Part shown: piece by piece, positions 46,471 through 55,440 of the stretch
Layout: each line of letters begins with the position of its first letter
Position numbering within the stretch: the stretch's first letter is position 1
DNA from: an uncultured Clostridia bacterium
GTDB taxonomy: Bacteria > Bacillota > Clostridia > TANB77 > CAG-508
DNA: 64,000 bases
Assembly: GCA_934167175.1 (NCBI GenBank)
Contig: CAKPKF010000004.1
Span: 1 to 64,000, forward strand
Reading direction: 5' to 3'
Notes under the pieces: model-generated
What the model saw: the letters and a program-made list of their open reading frames with translations, nothing else
What the model was told of the DNA's origin: nothing
The model's database searches: none
Position numbers and translations under genes: made by a program

Positions 46471-48111
46471 ATGATAAGTGCAAAAGGAAAAAATGTTATA
46501 GAAGAAAGTGTAAAAGCACAATATTCATTATTGCATCCAGAAGACACAAATCTATATGGACTGAAACAAAAAATAAATAGATTATGCAATTTAATAGAAG
46601 TCTATTTAGAAAACCAAAATTATAAAGAAAAATTTGCGGAATTAGAAAATGAATTAGAAAGAGTTTCAGAGGTAAGTGGCAGAATGGATTTAAGTAAAAT
46701 ATCCTGTATAGATACTTTTTCTAAGATATTAGAAGAAAATAATAAACCTAATATAATAAAAAAAGCATATTCAAAAATTTTTGAAGTTGAAACTGTATAT
46801 GATTTAAAGAGTATTGAAGAAAAAGTAGATCAAGTACAAAGAAAAGATTTATTACCTTATGCAGTTGCAATTCATGTAGCTAAATTATTGGAAAAAGATG
46901 ATGAAAATAACATGCAAAATATAAATATACATTTATATTGGGAATACATAAGTAATATGTTTCTAGCTTATTTGGAAATTGCAAATAAATTAAAAGACAA
47001 TATAATGGAAATGTATGTAAAACTAAAAATAAACGTAGATCAATACTTAAATAATATTATTGTTAATTACAAAAGTAAGACTAACTTTAAATATATACCA
47101 TCAAGTGTAATAAAATTAGATTTTAATTCATCAATATATGACATAGAAGATGAAACAGAAGATTTTATACCATTTCTAGATGTCAACAAAGACATTTCCC
47201 TAAAAAGAATTAAATTAATAGGATATGCTGGTGCAGGAAAAACCACTACACTTGAGTATATAGAATATGAAGATGCTGAATGCTACAATGAAAACAAAAA
47301 AATTCCTGTTTTAATAAGCTTATGTATGGTAAATCATATAACAACAATAGAAAAATTAATTTGCGAAAAATTAGGGATAGTAGATGATGAAAATGAAATT
47401 ATAAACTACTTGCTAGAAAAGAATAAAATTAATTTATACCTAGATGGAGTGAATGAAATAAGCCTAGAAAAACAAGAGAAAAGAGAAGTTTTAAATGAAA
47501 TAGAAAAATTTGTAAACTCACAAAAAACCGAAAATGTAAGAATAATTGCAACAGATAGAGACAATGATGACATATCTATACTAAATAATGTTGATACTTT
47601 TTTAATAGAAGGAATGACTGAAAAAGATATTAAATTATTTATTGATGGAAATTCTACAAAAGTAGAAAAAAAGAAAGAAATAGAGGAAAAAATATTGCAA
47701 AATAAGGCAATCCAAAATATGAGAATAAGACCATTAATGTTAAAAGAATTAATATCAATAGTAGAATATGGAGAAGACATACCAGAAGATATGGAAGAGA
47801 TAACAGAAAAATATTTAAAAACAATTATAAAAAGAGAAATAGAGGAAAAGCATGAAGAAGTTGCAAAATATATAGATGATGCATTAAGTTACTTGGTAGA
47901 AAAAAGTGAAAATATAGAAAATTCACCAATGAGTTATTATAATATTATTGATACATTTAATGAATTTGCTAGGAACAATAACTTAGAAATAGATTCACAA
48001 AATTTATTAGATTTAATAAAGAAAATTGGAATATTTAAGGAAGTAGATATAGAAATGTATTTATTTTCAGATGAGAGCTATTTTATGATATACTATTATA
48101 AAGCAAACTAA
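46471..48111 (+). CDS. NACHT/STAND-like NTPase 1
   Basis: This 546-residue protein has an N-terminal helical region (1-245) and an NTPase core: Walker A GYAGAGKTTTLEYIE (about 252-266), Walker B-like INLYLDGVNEIS (about 324-335) and a sensor segment IIATDRDND (about 362). The LDGxNE form resembles the DGxDE of NACHT proteins. A helical C-terminal arm follows, with no WD40, LRR or TPR sensor. AAAGGAGG precedes the ATG. It is a tandem paralogue of the next gene. A role in phage defence is an inference from family habits. Confidence 0.7.
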   Translation: MISAKGKNVIEESVKAQYSLLHPEDTNLYGLKQKINRLCNLIEVYLENQNYKEKFAELENELERVSEVSGRMDLSKISCIDTFSKILEENNKPNIIKKAYSKIFEVETVYDLKSIEEKVDQVQRKDLLPYAVAIHVAKLLEKDDENNMQNINIHLYWEYISNMFLAYLEIANKLKDNIMEMYVKLKINVDQYLNNIIVNYKSKTNFKYIPSSVIKLDFNSSIYDIEDETEDFIPFLDVNKDISLKRIKLIGYAGAGKTTTLEYIEYEDAECYNENKKIPVLISLCMVNHITTIEKLICEKLGIVDDENEIINYLLEKNKINLYLDGVNEISLEKQEKREVLNEIEKFVNSQKTENVRIIATDRDNDDISILNNVDTFLIEGMTEKDIKLFIDGNSTKVEKKKEIEEKILQNKAIQNMRIRPLMLKELISIVEYGEDIPEDMEEITEKYLKTIIKREIEEKHEEVAKYIDDALSYLVEKSENIENSPMSYYNIIDTFNEFARNNNLEIDSQNLLDLIKKIGIFKEVDIEMYLFSDESYFMIYYYKAN

Positions 48112-48133
48112 AAATATAATGAAAGGACAAACT

Positions 48134-49948
48134 ATGTTAAGTGATGAGATAAAAAAATGTATTTTTACAGAAGTGAAAGGCATATATGCTGAAAGCCAAC
48201 CAGAAATAGAAGATGTAGATATAGAAAAAAGAATAGATATATTTGCAATGGCATTATCACTTTCGAAAGATATTGATGATGAGATGCTAAAACAGGCAGA
48301 AAATAATGTGTTTCAGATATTTAATGATATAAATAATGCTAAAATAGTTGACATTAGAAACATATCACAATTAGAGTTGTTGTTAAGATTAATACAATAT
48401 TTAGTAAATGAGCAAAAATATTTAGAAAAAGAAATGAATGATGCCATGCTTGGAAAATTGTTTAAGGAATTAGATGTATTACAAGTAAAAGGAAACCAAA
48501 GTAAAAAAAATTATTATAATATTATGATGGAAAAAGTAGAGATGCCCAATCAAAAAGCAAGACCATATGAATATGACGAAGAATTACATTCTGAGAAGAG
48601 ATTAGAAAACGATAAAAAAGTTTTACCATTTATAAAAGCATATAATGGAAGAAATACAATAGTTCACTCAAAACCAACTCCAAATAAATGGGAAAGATTT
48701 TTCTGTGCATTTTATACAGTTATAGAAACTTGCTATAATTATAGGGAAATAATAATAAAAAAATATGTACAAAAAGAAATTTCTTATAAAAATTATATAG
48801 ATAACATAATAAAAAAATATCAAGAAAAAAACGGAGAAAATTTTAAGTATATCCCATTAGAAATAGAATGTTACAGAAATGATATGTATTATGAGCTTAG
48901 TGCAATTTATCCAGAAAAAACCACTTTTGAAATAATAAATACAGATATAGAAAATAAAAAGATGTTGAATGGAAATAAAAGATTTAACAAAGCAAAAATA
49001 ATTGGATTTGCAGGAATGGGAAAAACTACAACACTAGAAAACATTATGTATAAGGAAGCATTAGAAATAAAAAAACATTCATACCAAGGGGTATTACCTA
49101 TAATGTTGGAAATGATAGAAGTATCTAATGAAACCGACGAAAATAGTATAGAAAGTTTAATAGCAAAAAAATTAGAAACAGACACTTTAACAGTTAGTTA
49201 TTTGATTTCAAAAGAGCAAATAAAACTATATATAGATGGTATAAACGAAATTAGAATATCTAATCAAAAGGAAAAAAAGAAATATCTAGACCAAATTGAA
49301 AAGTTTGTAATTAGTAAACCAAAATTAAAAATAATAATAACAGATAGAGATAATAATGAAAATTCTATTTTAAATAATTGTCCTACATTTGTGTTAACAG
49401 GTGTTACTAAAGAAAACATTATTAATTTTATAGAAGGAAATACTGTTCCAGAAAAAGTGGAATTTGTTAGCAAAGCTGTTAAGGAGGCAATGGAAGAAAA
49501 CATAGACTTAATAAATACTCTTCGCAACCCATTTATGCTAAAAAATATAATTTCAATTGTAGAATGTAATAAAAAAATTCCAGAAGATTCTGATGAAATT
49601 GCGGAAGTATTTATTAAGTCAATAGTAGAAAGAGAACGAATAGTAAAAAGAGATTACTATGCAAAACATATAATAAGACTACTAATATATTTAGTGGCAG
49701 AAGATAGCAAAAACAAAGATGGAATGATAGATGAAAATATATACATTAGTTATTTTCAAATAATTAATATATTTAATGAATACTCTGATAAATATAATCC
49801 AAATGATAGATTCGATAATGATAAAATGTTAGAGTTAATCATAAGACTTGGAATTTTAAAACAGATAGATATAGAAAATTATACTTTTGTAGATAATAGA
49901 TATTATAATTTCTTTTATTTTTCTGCAATAAATACAGGGTTATTATAG
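48134..49948 (+). CDS. NACHT/STAND-like NTPase 2 with possible HEPN-like N-terminus
   Basis: This 604-residue paralogue of the preceding NTPase has Walker A GFAGMGKTTTLENIM (about 295-309), IKLYIDGINEIR and IIITDRDNNE. Its N-terminal helical region includes NGRNTIVHSKPTP (about residues 173-185), an R-x4-H arrangement like the catalytic motif of HEPN ribonucleases. ATG 48134 has AAAGGA six bases upstream. If the HEPN reading is right, the protein would be an NTPase-gated RNase; the match is short and needs structure prediction. Confidence 0.68.
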   Translation: MLSDEIKKCIFTEVKGIYAESQPEIEDVDIEKRIDIFAMALSLSKDIDDEMLKQAENNVFQIFNDINNAKIVDIRNISQLELLLRLIQYLVNEQKYLEKEMNDAMLGKLFKELDVLQVKGNQSKKNYYNIMMEKVEMPNQKARPYEYDEELHSEKRLENDKKVLPFIKAYNGRNTIVHSKPTPNKWERFFCAFYTVIETCYNYREIIIKKYVQKEISYKNYIDNIIKKYQEKNGENFKYIPLEIECYRNDMYYELSAIYPEKTTFEIINTDIENKKMLNGNKRFNKAKIIGFAGMGKTTTLENIMYKEALEIKKHSYQGVLPIMLEMIEVSNETDENSIESLIAKKLETDTLTVSYLISKEQIKLYIDGINEIRISNQKEKKKYLDQIEKFVISKPKLKIIITDRDNNENSILNNCPTFVLTGVTKENIINFIEGNTVPEKVEFVSKAVKEAMEENIDLINTLRNPFMLKNIISIVECNKKIPEDSDEIAEVFIKSIVERERIVKRDYYAKHIIRLLIYLVAEDSKNKDGMIDENIYISYFQIINIFNEYSDKYNPNDRFDNDKMLELIIRLGILKQIDIENYTFVDNRYYNFFYFSAINTGLL

Positions 49949-49977
49949 AAAATATATAAAAAAGGAGGAGTAAAATT

Positions 49978-50676
49978 ATGAATTTAAATGAAGAAAAAAA
50001 TTGTAAAAGTAAATTAATAATAGTTATATTAGTAGTATTAATTATTGGAATAGTTTTATTAGGGGGATATTTTGTTATAAAAAATCAAAAAAACACTAAT
50101 AAAGCTGAAAATAATGAAACAAAAGATACATCTGAAGTAACAACTTTAGGAAAAATAAAATTAAGCTGTATTGATGAAGAAAATAACCCCATTGCTGGTT
50201 GTGAATTTGAATTATTAGACAATGAAGAAAAATCGTATGGAAAAATAAAAAGTGGAGATGATGGAATAATTACATTTTACAAAGTTCCAGAAGGTGATTA
50301 TAAAATAAAACAAATAGAAACAAATCCTGAATACGAATTAAAAGAAGAAGACACTAAAAATGTTACAGTAAAAGGTGGAGAAACATCAGAAGTGACTTTT
50401 GAAAATAAAGTGATATTAGGAAAATTTGAAATAACTGTAGTTGATAAAAATAAAAATGCCGTAAAAGGTGCGGTTTTTGAAATTACTGACAATGATGATA
50501 AAATTGTTGACACAATAAGCTCTGAGGAGAATGGTAAGTGTTCTACTACTGTAAGATGTGGAGTGTATTATGTAAAAGAAAAATCAGTACCAGATGGATT
50601 TACAATTGATACAAAACCTTATGCTTTTACAGTAGATAAAGATAATAGGACATTTTATAAAACAATAGAAAATTAG
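49978..50676 (+). CDS. Membrane-anchored protein with two Cna-B/SpaA-type domains
   Basis: This 232-residue protein has an N-terminal membrane helix (about residues 13-33) and a short linker. Two prealbumin-like repeats follow, at about 57-142 (IKLSCIDEENNPIAGCEFEL ... FYKVPEGDYKIKQ) and 145-232 (FEITVVDKNKNAVKGAVFEI ... VYYVKEKSVPDGF). There is no LPXTG sorting signal, so it is held by the N-terminal helix and the repeats face outside. AAAGGAGGAG precedes the ATG. Its link to the NTPases 30 bases upstream is unclear. Confidence 0.8.
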   Translation: MNLNEEKNCKSKLIIVILVVLIIGIVLLGGYFVIKNQKNTNKAENNETKDTSEVTTLGKIKLSCIDEENNPIAGCEFELLDNEEKSYGKIKSGDDGIITFYKVPEGDYKIKQIETNPEYELKEEDTKNVTVKGGETSEVTFENKVILGKFEITVVDKNKNAVKGAVFEITDNDDKIVDTISSEENGKCSTTVRCGVYYVKEKSVPDGFTIDTKPYAFTVDKDNRTFYKTIEN

Positions 50677-50700
50677 AAATAATAAAATTTCGAAATTATA

Positions 50701-50729
50701 TTGACAAATAAGAAAAAAGAGTATATCAT
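50701..50729 (+). promoter_or_regulatory. SigA-type promoter of thrS
   Basis: TTGACA (50701-50706), 17-base spacer, TATCAT (50724-50729). Transcription would begin just ahead of the T-box stem I. Confidence 0.7.
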
Positions 50730-50739
50730 ATAATACATA

Positions 50740-50971
50740 ATAATAAAAAACTGTGAAGAGACAAAGTAAAATAATGATTGTCGAAAGAGAGGATTAGTCA
50801 CCGGCTGAAAGCTAATCTAGATGGATGTATTTGAAAAACTAGCTCGGAGTTTTCTATGAAAGTAGACGTGTGGAATGCGATAAAATTCTAGAATTAAGTT
50901 AAAAATAGGGTGGAACCGTGTAAATAATAAGCACCCCTATAGATTATATAATCTATGGGGGTGCATTTTTG
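50740..50971 (+). promoter_or_regulatory. Threonine T-box riboswitch
   Basis: Stem I contains AGAGAG followed by the distal hairpin, then a specifier loop GAAAA-ACT-AGCTCGGAGT with specifier ACT (50838-50840), a threonine codon. The T-box sequence AGGGTGGAACCGTG (50907-50920) carries the TGGA bulge that pairs with the uncharged tRNA end. The terminator GCACCCC ... GGGGTGC with T-run closes it. It would allow thrS transcription when tRNA-Thr is uncharged. Confidence 0.93.
50930..50971 (+). terminator. T-box regulated terminator
   Basis: AGCACCCCTATAGATTAT pairs with ATAATCTATGGGGGTGC, then TTTTT. Confidence 0.88.
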
Positions 50972-51010
50972 TATGTAAAAAACTCCCATAAGAAAAAAGG
51001 AGGATTTATT

Positions 51011-52915
51011 ATGAAAATTAAACTAAAAGATGGGTCTGTAAAAGAAATTGAAAACAAAATGTCAGTCCTAGAATTTGCAAAAGAAATAAGTGAGGGATTA
51101 GCAAGAAATGCAACATGTGCTAAAGTAGATGGAGAAGTGAAAGACTTAAGATATGTAATAGAGAAAGATTGTGAAGTAGAAATATTAACATTTGAACAAG
51201 AAGAAGGAAAAAAAGCATATTGGCATACAACAGCACACATAATGGCACAAGCAGTAAAAAGATTATATAAAAATGTAAAATTAACAATAGGACCTTCTAT
51301 TGACAATGGATTCTATTATGATTTTGATGTAGAAAAACCAATATCAGAAGATGATTTCGAAAAAATAGAAGCAGAGATGAAAAAAATAATAAAAGAAGAT
51401 TTAGAGATAAAAAGATTTTCTTTACCAAGAAAAGAAGCAATAAAATTAATGGAAGAAAAAGGAGAAAGCTATAAAGTAGAACTTATAGAAGAACTACCAG
51501 AAGGAGAAGAAATATCTTTCTATGAGCAAGGAGATTTTGTAGATTTATGTGCAGGACCTCACCTAATGAGTACAGGAAAAGTTAAAGCAGTAAAACTATT
51601 ATCTTCTTCAGGAGCATACTGGAAAGGTGACGAAAAAAATAAAATGCTTCAAAGAATCTATGGAATATCATATCCAAAAGCAAGTGAATTAGAAGCATAC
51701 TTAAAAATGTTAGAAGAAGCAAAAGCTAGAGATCATAGAAAATTAGGAAAAGAACTTGATTTATTCATGTTAGCAGAAGAAGGACCTGGTTTCCCATTCT
51801 TCCTACCAAAAGGAATGCAACTAAGAAATGTATTAGAAGACTTTTGGAGAAAAAAACACGTAGAAAATGGATATGTAGAAATAAAAACACCTATGATATT
51901 AAATGAAGATTTATGGCATAGATCAGGACACTGGGATCATTACAAAGATAATATGTATACTACAAAAATTGACAATGAAGATTATGCATTAAAACCAATG
52001 AACTGCCCAGGTGGAATGATAGTATATAAAAGAAATATTCACTCATATAGAGATTTACCAGAAAGAGTTGGAGAATTAGGATTAGTTCATAGACATGAAA
52101 AATCAGGAACACTACATGGATTAATGAGAGTTAGATGTTTCACACAAGATGATGCACATATATTCTGTTTACCAGAACAAATAGAATCTGAAATAATAAA
52201 TTTAATGAAATTAATAGATGAAATATATAGCCTATTTGGATTTGAATATGAAGTTGAATTATCTACAAGACCAGAAGATTCAATGGGATCAGATGAACAG
52301 TGGGAATTAGCAACTAATTCATTAAAACAAGCATTAGAAGCTCAAAACATGCCTTATAAAATAAATGAAGGTGATGGAGCATTCTATGGACCAAAAATAG
52401 ATTTCCATATACATGATTGTATAGGAAGAACATGGCAATGTGGAACAATACAATTAGACTTCCAAATGCCAGAAAAATTTGACTTAACATATGTAGGAAA
52501 AGACGGAGAAAAACATAGACCTGTTATGTTACACAGAGTTATATTTGGTAGTATAGAAAGATTCATAGGAATATTAATAGAACATTTTGCAGGAGCATTC
52601 CCAACATGGTTAGCACCAGTTCAAGTAAAAGTGTTACCAATAGCAGAAGCACATATTGAATATTGCGAAGAATTAAAGAAAAAATTTGAAAAACTAGGAA
52701 TAAGAGTAGAATTAGATAATTCAGAAGAAAAAATAGGATACAAAATCCGTAAAGCGCAACTTGAAAAAGTACCATATATGCTAGTAATAGGAGATAAAGA
52801 AGTAGAAGCAAATGCAGTAGGTGTTCGTTCAAGAAAAGATGGAGACATTGGAGCAATGCCAGTAGATAAATTTATAGAAGAAATAAAATACGAAGTTGAA
52901 AATTTTGTAAGATAA
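51011..52915 (+). CDS. thrS: Threonyl-tRNA synthetase
   Basis: ThrRS charges tRNA-Thr. The 634-residue protein has TGS and editing domains (HTTAHIMAQAVKRLY; DLCAGPHL) and a class II core with NCPGGMIVYKRNIHSYRDLP (zinc cysteine) and GLVHRHEKSGTLHGLMRVR. The anticodon-binding domain at the C-terminus includes APVQVKVLPIAE. ATG 51011 follows AAAGGAGG and begins the TGS domain; an in-frame start at 50969 lies inside the T-box terminator. Controlled by the T-box upstream. Confidence 0.97.
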   Translation: MKIKLKDGSVKEIENKMSVLEFAKEISEGLARNATCAKVDGEVKDLRYVIEKDCEVEILTFEQEEGKKAYWHTTAHIMAQAVKRLYKNVKLTIGPSIDNGFYYDFDVEKPISEDDFEKIEAEMKKIIKEDLEIKRFSLPRKEAIKLMEEKGESYKVELIEELPEGEEISFYEQGDFVDLCAGPHLMSTGKVKAVKLLSSSGAYWKGDEKNKMLQRIYGISYPKASELEAYLKMLEEAKARDHRKLGKELDLFMLAEEGPGFPFFLPKGMQLRNVLEDFWRKKHVENGYVEIKTPMILNEDLWHRSGHWDHYKDNMYTTKIDNEDYALKPMNCPGGMIVYKRNIHSYRDLPERVGELGLVHRHEKSGTLHGLMRVRCFTQDDAHIFCLPEQIESEIINLMKLIDEIYSLFGFEYEVELSTRPEDSMGSDEQWELATNSLKQALEAQNMPYKINEGDGAFYGPKIDFHIHDCIGRTWQCGTIQLDFQMPEKFDLTYVGKDGEKHRPVMLHRVIFGSIERFIGILIEHFAGAFPTWLAPVQVKVLPIAEAHIEYCEELKKKFEKLGIRVELDNSEEKIGYKIRKAQLEKVPYMLVIGDKEVEANAVGVRSRKDGDIGAMPVDKFIEEIKYEVENFVR

Positions 52916-52944
52916 AAAAAGCCACCAAATTGGTGGCTTTTTTT
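52914..52944 (+). terminator. Terminator after thrS
   Basis: AAAAAAAGCCACCAA-ATTGGTGGC-TTTTTTT, an almost perfect palindrome. Confidence 0.92.
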
Positions 52945-53042
52945 GTGAAGCATTAATACAAAATGTGATTATTTTATTATATACAAAAAAATACTAAAAT
53001 TTTGAACCCTTTTGATATTTGCAAGTTAAAAAAGAGTAAAAA

Positions 53043-53847
53043 TTATTTGTTTTCAAAATAGTATGCAATATAAAAACAAACAATAAAGCAAAAAACAGAA
53101 ATTATTCCATCAAAAGAAAAACTTATACCAGGGTATAATATAAAAACAGAACCAAGTACAAACCCTATAATACAATAATACGTTTGAGAAAAAAACTTAT
53201 TTAGCAGAAATTGAATGAGTTTTAAGAATAAAAATCCTCCTATGATAAGTCCAATTCCCATAGGAAGTAACACAGGAATGTATACACAAGATATTGCAGT
53301 TATATAAAGATTGTAAACTCCTAATATCATTAGTATAACACTACTGCTTACACCAGGAATTACTACGCCGATACTCATTAAAAAACCTGAAATAATTAAA
53401 AAACTAAAGCTGTAATTTTTTATAGAATGTAAAGAGTTATATGAAATTTTATTTTCTAATAATATTAAAAAAACTGCAAAACAAAAACTAAAAATTAGAA
53501 AAAATATATAATTTAATTTAAAGCCTTTTGAATTATGAGCAGTTTTAAATAAAACAGGAACGCTACCTAAAATAAGACCAATAAAAGCAAAGTTAGTTTG
53601 CATTGGAAAAGTATTAAAAAGGTATTTTAATATATTACCAAATAAAACTACACCAATAAAAACACCGAATTAAAATAGGAAACAAAAATTGAAAATTCTT
53701 TTTCCAATCATCAAAAAAGTTCAAAACACTATTTACTAATTTGTCATATATCCCAAAAATTACACATAATACTCCACTGCTTACACCAGGTAGAATTGCA
53801 CCAGCACCTATAGCTATACCTTTAAAACATTCTTTTAAAAAATGCAT
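53043..53847 (-). CDS. DUF368 membrane protein, +1 frameshift at CGG
   Basis: This is a polytopic membrane protein of the DUF368 family (PopT/ArnT-like undecaprenyl phosphate carriers have been proposed for relatives). From ATG at 53847 the first frame gives 60 residues including AIGAGAILPGVSSGVLCVIFG, a family hallmark, to QFLFPILI. CGG follows at 53667-53665. Skipping the C and reading GGT gives GVFIGVVLFGNILKYLFN and runs to 53043, including the second SIGVVIPGVSSSVIL repeat. The joined protein of 267 residues has normal length; unshifted translation stops 10 codons on. Confidence 0.92.
53664..53667 (-). other. CGG(T) +1 recoding site in DUF368 gene
   Basis: On the minus strand in-frame CGG follows ATT (Ile); (C)GGT as Gly continues the membrane helix. 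It shows the signal is strand-independent. Confidence 0.8.
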
Positions 53848-53956
53848 ATAATCACCTTATAAAATAGTATTAAAAAAAATAAAAAATATACTGGTCATGC
53901 ACTTTTTTTTTTATAAAACATATTATTATAGCAGATATATAATTGGAGGTGCATAT

Positions 53957-54659
53957 ATGTTGTCTGCCATTTCTTTATATGGCTTTATGGCTTTTTTAAA
54001 ATCAACAGTTTTTGCTGTAGGATATATAAAAAGTAGTAACTTATTCCCAGAGCCATTGAGTCAAGAAGAAGAAAAAATTTATTTAGAGAGATTAAAAAAA
54101 GGTGATGAAGAAGCTAGAAATATATTAATAGAAAGAAACTTAAGATTAGTAGCACATGTAAGCAAAAAATATTATACAACCAATATAGAGCAAGATGATT
54201 TGATATCAATAGGTACAATAGGATTAATAAAAGGAATAAACAGTTTTGATATGACAAAAAATATAAGATTAGCAACATATGTTGCAAGATGTATAGAAAA
54301 TGAAATATTAATGTTTTTGCGTAGCAATAAAAAAGTGAAAGCAGAAGTATATTTAAATGAACCGATAGGAAAAGACAAGGATGATAATGTAGTAACATTA
54401 CAAGAAGTATTAGAAAACAATGAAAAAAGCATAGAAGAAGAAATCGACATAAAAATAAAAGTTAAAAAGATGTATGAGAAGATGAGAGAAATATTAAAAT
54501 TTAGAGAAAAAAGAATTTTAGAATTAAGATTTGGGTTAGATCGGACATAAACCTAAAACACAAAAAGAAATAGCTAAAATGATGGGGATTTCTCGTTCGT
54601 ATGTATCAAGAATAGAAACAAAGGCAATAGGAAAATTAGCAAAAGAAATAAAAGAATAA
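53957..54659 (+). CDS. sigK: RNA polymerase sigma-K factor, +1 frameshift at CGG
   Basis: SigK directs late mother-cell genes. ATG 53957 with GGAGGTG upstream begins a hydrophobic pro-sequence (MLSAISLYGFMAFLKSTVFA), then region 2 (RNLRLVAHVSKKYY, DDLISIGTIGLIKGI). The frame reaches RILELRFGLD and meets CGG at 54542-54544. Skipping the C gives GHKPKTQKEIAKMMGISRSY, the region 4 helix-turn-helix, and a stop at 54657. The joined protein has 233 residues. Unshifted translation stops at once and loses the -35 binding helix. The gene is not split by a skin element; the break is one base. Confidence 0.93.
54542..54545 (+). other. CGG(A) +1 recoding site in sigK
   Basis: In-frame CGG follows GAT (Asp); the unshifted stop TAA is one codon later (54548-54550). 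(C)GGA as Gly restores region 4. Confidence 0.82.
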
Positions 54660-54713
54660 AAAAATTTACACTATTTAGAACTATATGGTATAATGTGACA
54701 GAGGTGATAAATA

Positions 54714-55412
54714 GTGAGAAATATTAGCTTTTGGCTTTTGTTTAATGCTAGAGATTTTGGTAGTTATTTAGCATATAGGTGGAAATTAAATTTTAATTAT
54801 TATTTGTTTGTAGAAGGAATAAACGTTATTATATTTATTTTTACGTTGATATTGATGTTGATTTTTTCAATATTCTATGAACAAACTAATTTTTTAGACC
54901 CTATTGTACATGTAAAGAAAAAATACTTGATTGCAGAATTTATATCAGCTATAGTGGGTGCTGTTGCATTAGCAGTTATTAGCATAAAAGCATCAGAACC
55001 AAAGAGTTTGAGTAAAGATTTATTAATATTATCAATAATAATGGTAATAGCTATTATGGGATTCGGTTTTGGAAAAATATATATGGATTCTATTTATACA
55101 GAAGAAAAATTTTCACAATTATATGAAGAAAAAGTAGATGTAAAAAAAGCTGAAAGCTATAAAAAATTAGATATTTCTTTAAAAGGATTTAAAATTATCG
55201 ATTCAAATCAAAAAAAAGAATATATTGCAGAAAATATGTATAATTACAAAGTTTTTACAAGAAAAAACAATATAATATTGATTTTGTTTTTCCTTGTATG
55301 GATTTTAAATTTATACATGTTAATAAAGGTGATAAGTAAAATACAGAAAATTAAAAAATTAGAAAAAGATGATATTGTGGTATATGATGAAGAAATTAAT
55401 GTAAAAATGTAA
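54714..55412 (+). CDS. Membrane protein of unknown function
   Basis: This 232-residue protein has four hydrophobic helices (about residues 34-55, 75-92, 102-122 and 186-205) and a soluble loop between the third and fourth. Not recognised. GTG start with AGAGGTG upstream. It follows sigK by 54 bases and overlaps nothing; the next gene is an O-antigen-ligase-like protein, so an envelope role is possible. Confidence 0.65.
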   Translation: MRNISFWLLFNARDFGSYLAYRWKLNFNYYLFVEGINVIIFIFTLILMLIFSIFYEQTNFLDPIVHVKKKYLIAEFISAIVGAVALAVISIKASEPKSLSKDLLILSIIMVIAIMGFGFGKIYMDSIYTEEKFSQLYEEKVDVKKAESYKKLDISLKGFKIIDSNQKKEYIAENMYNYKVFTRKNNIILILFFLVWILNLYMLIKVISKIQKIKKLEKDDIVVYDEEINVKM

Positions 55413-55440
55413 TAAAAGTATGCAAGGAGATAAGAATGGG

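Noticed and set aside
40390..50676. Prophage or integrative element
   Set aside because: No integrase, terminase, capsid, relaxase or attachment repeats seen; only composition and unknown genes mark the block.
200..54544. The seven split genes as ordinary pseudogenes or random frameshift errors
   Set aside because: All breaks are the same: an extra C at codon position one in front of GGN, with no other lesions on either side. Random indels would differ in base, phase and context and would include deletions and homopolymers. A systematic read error remains the main rival and is stated in the checks.
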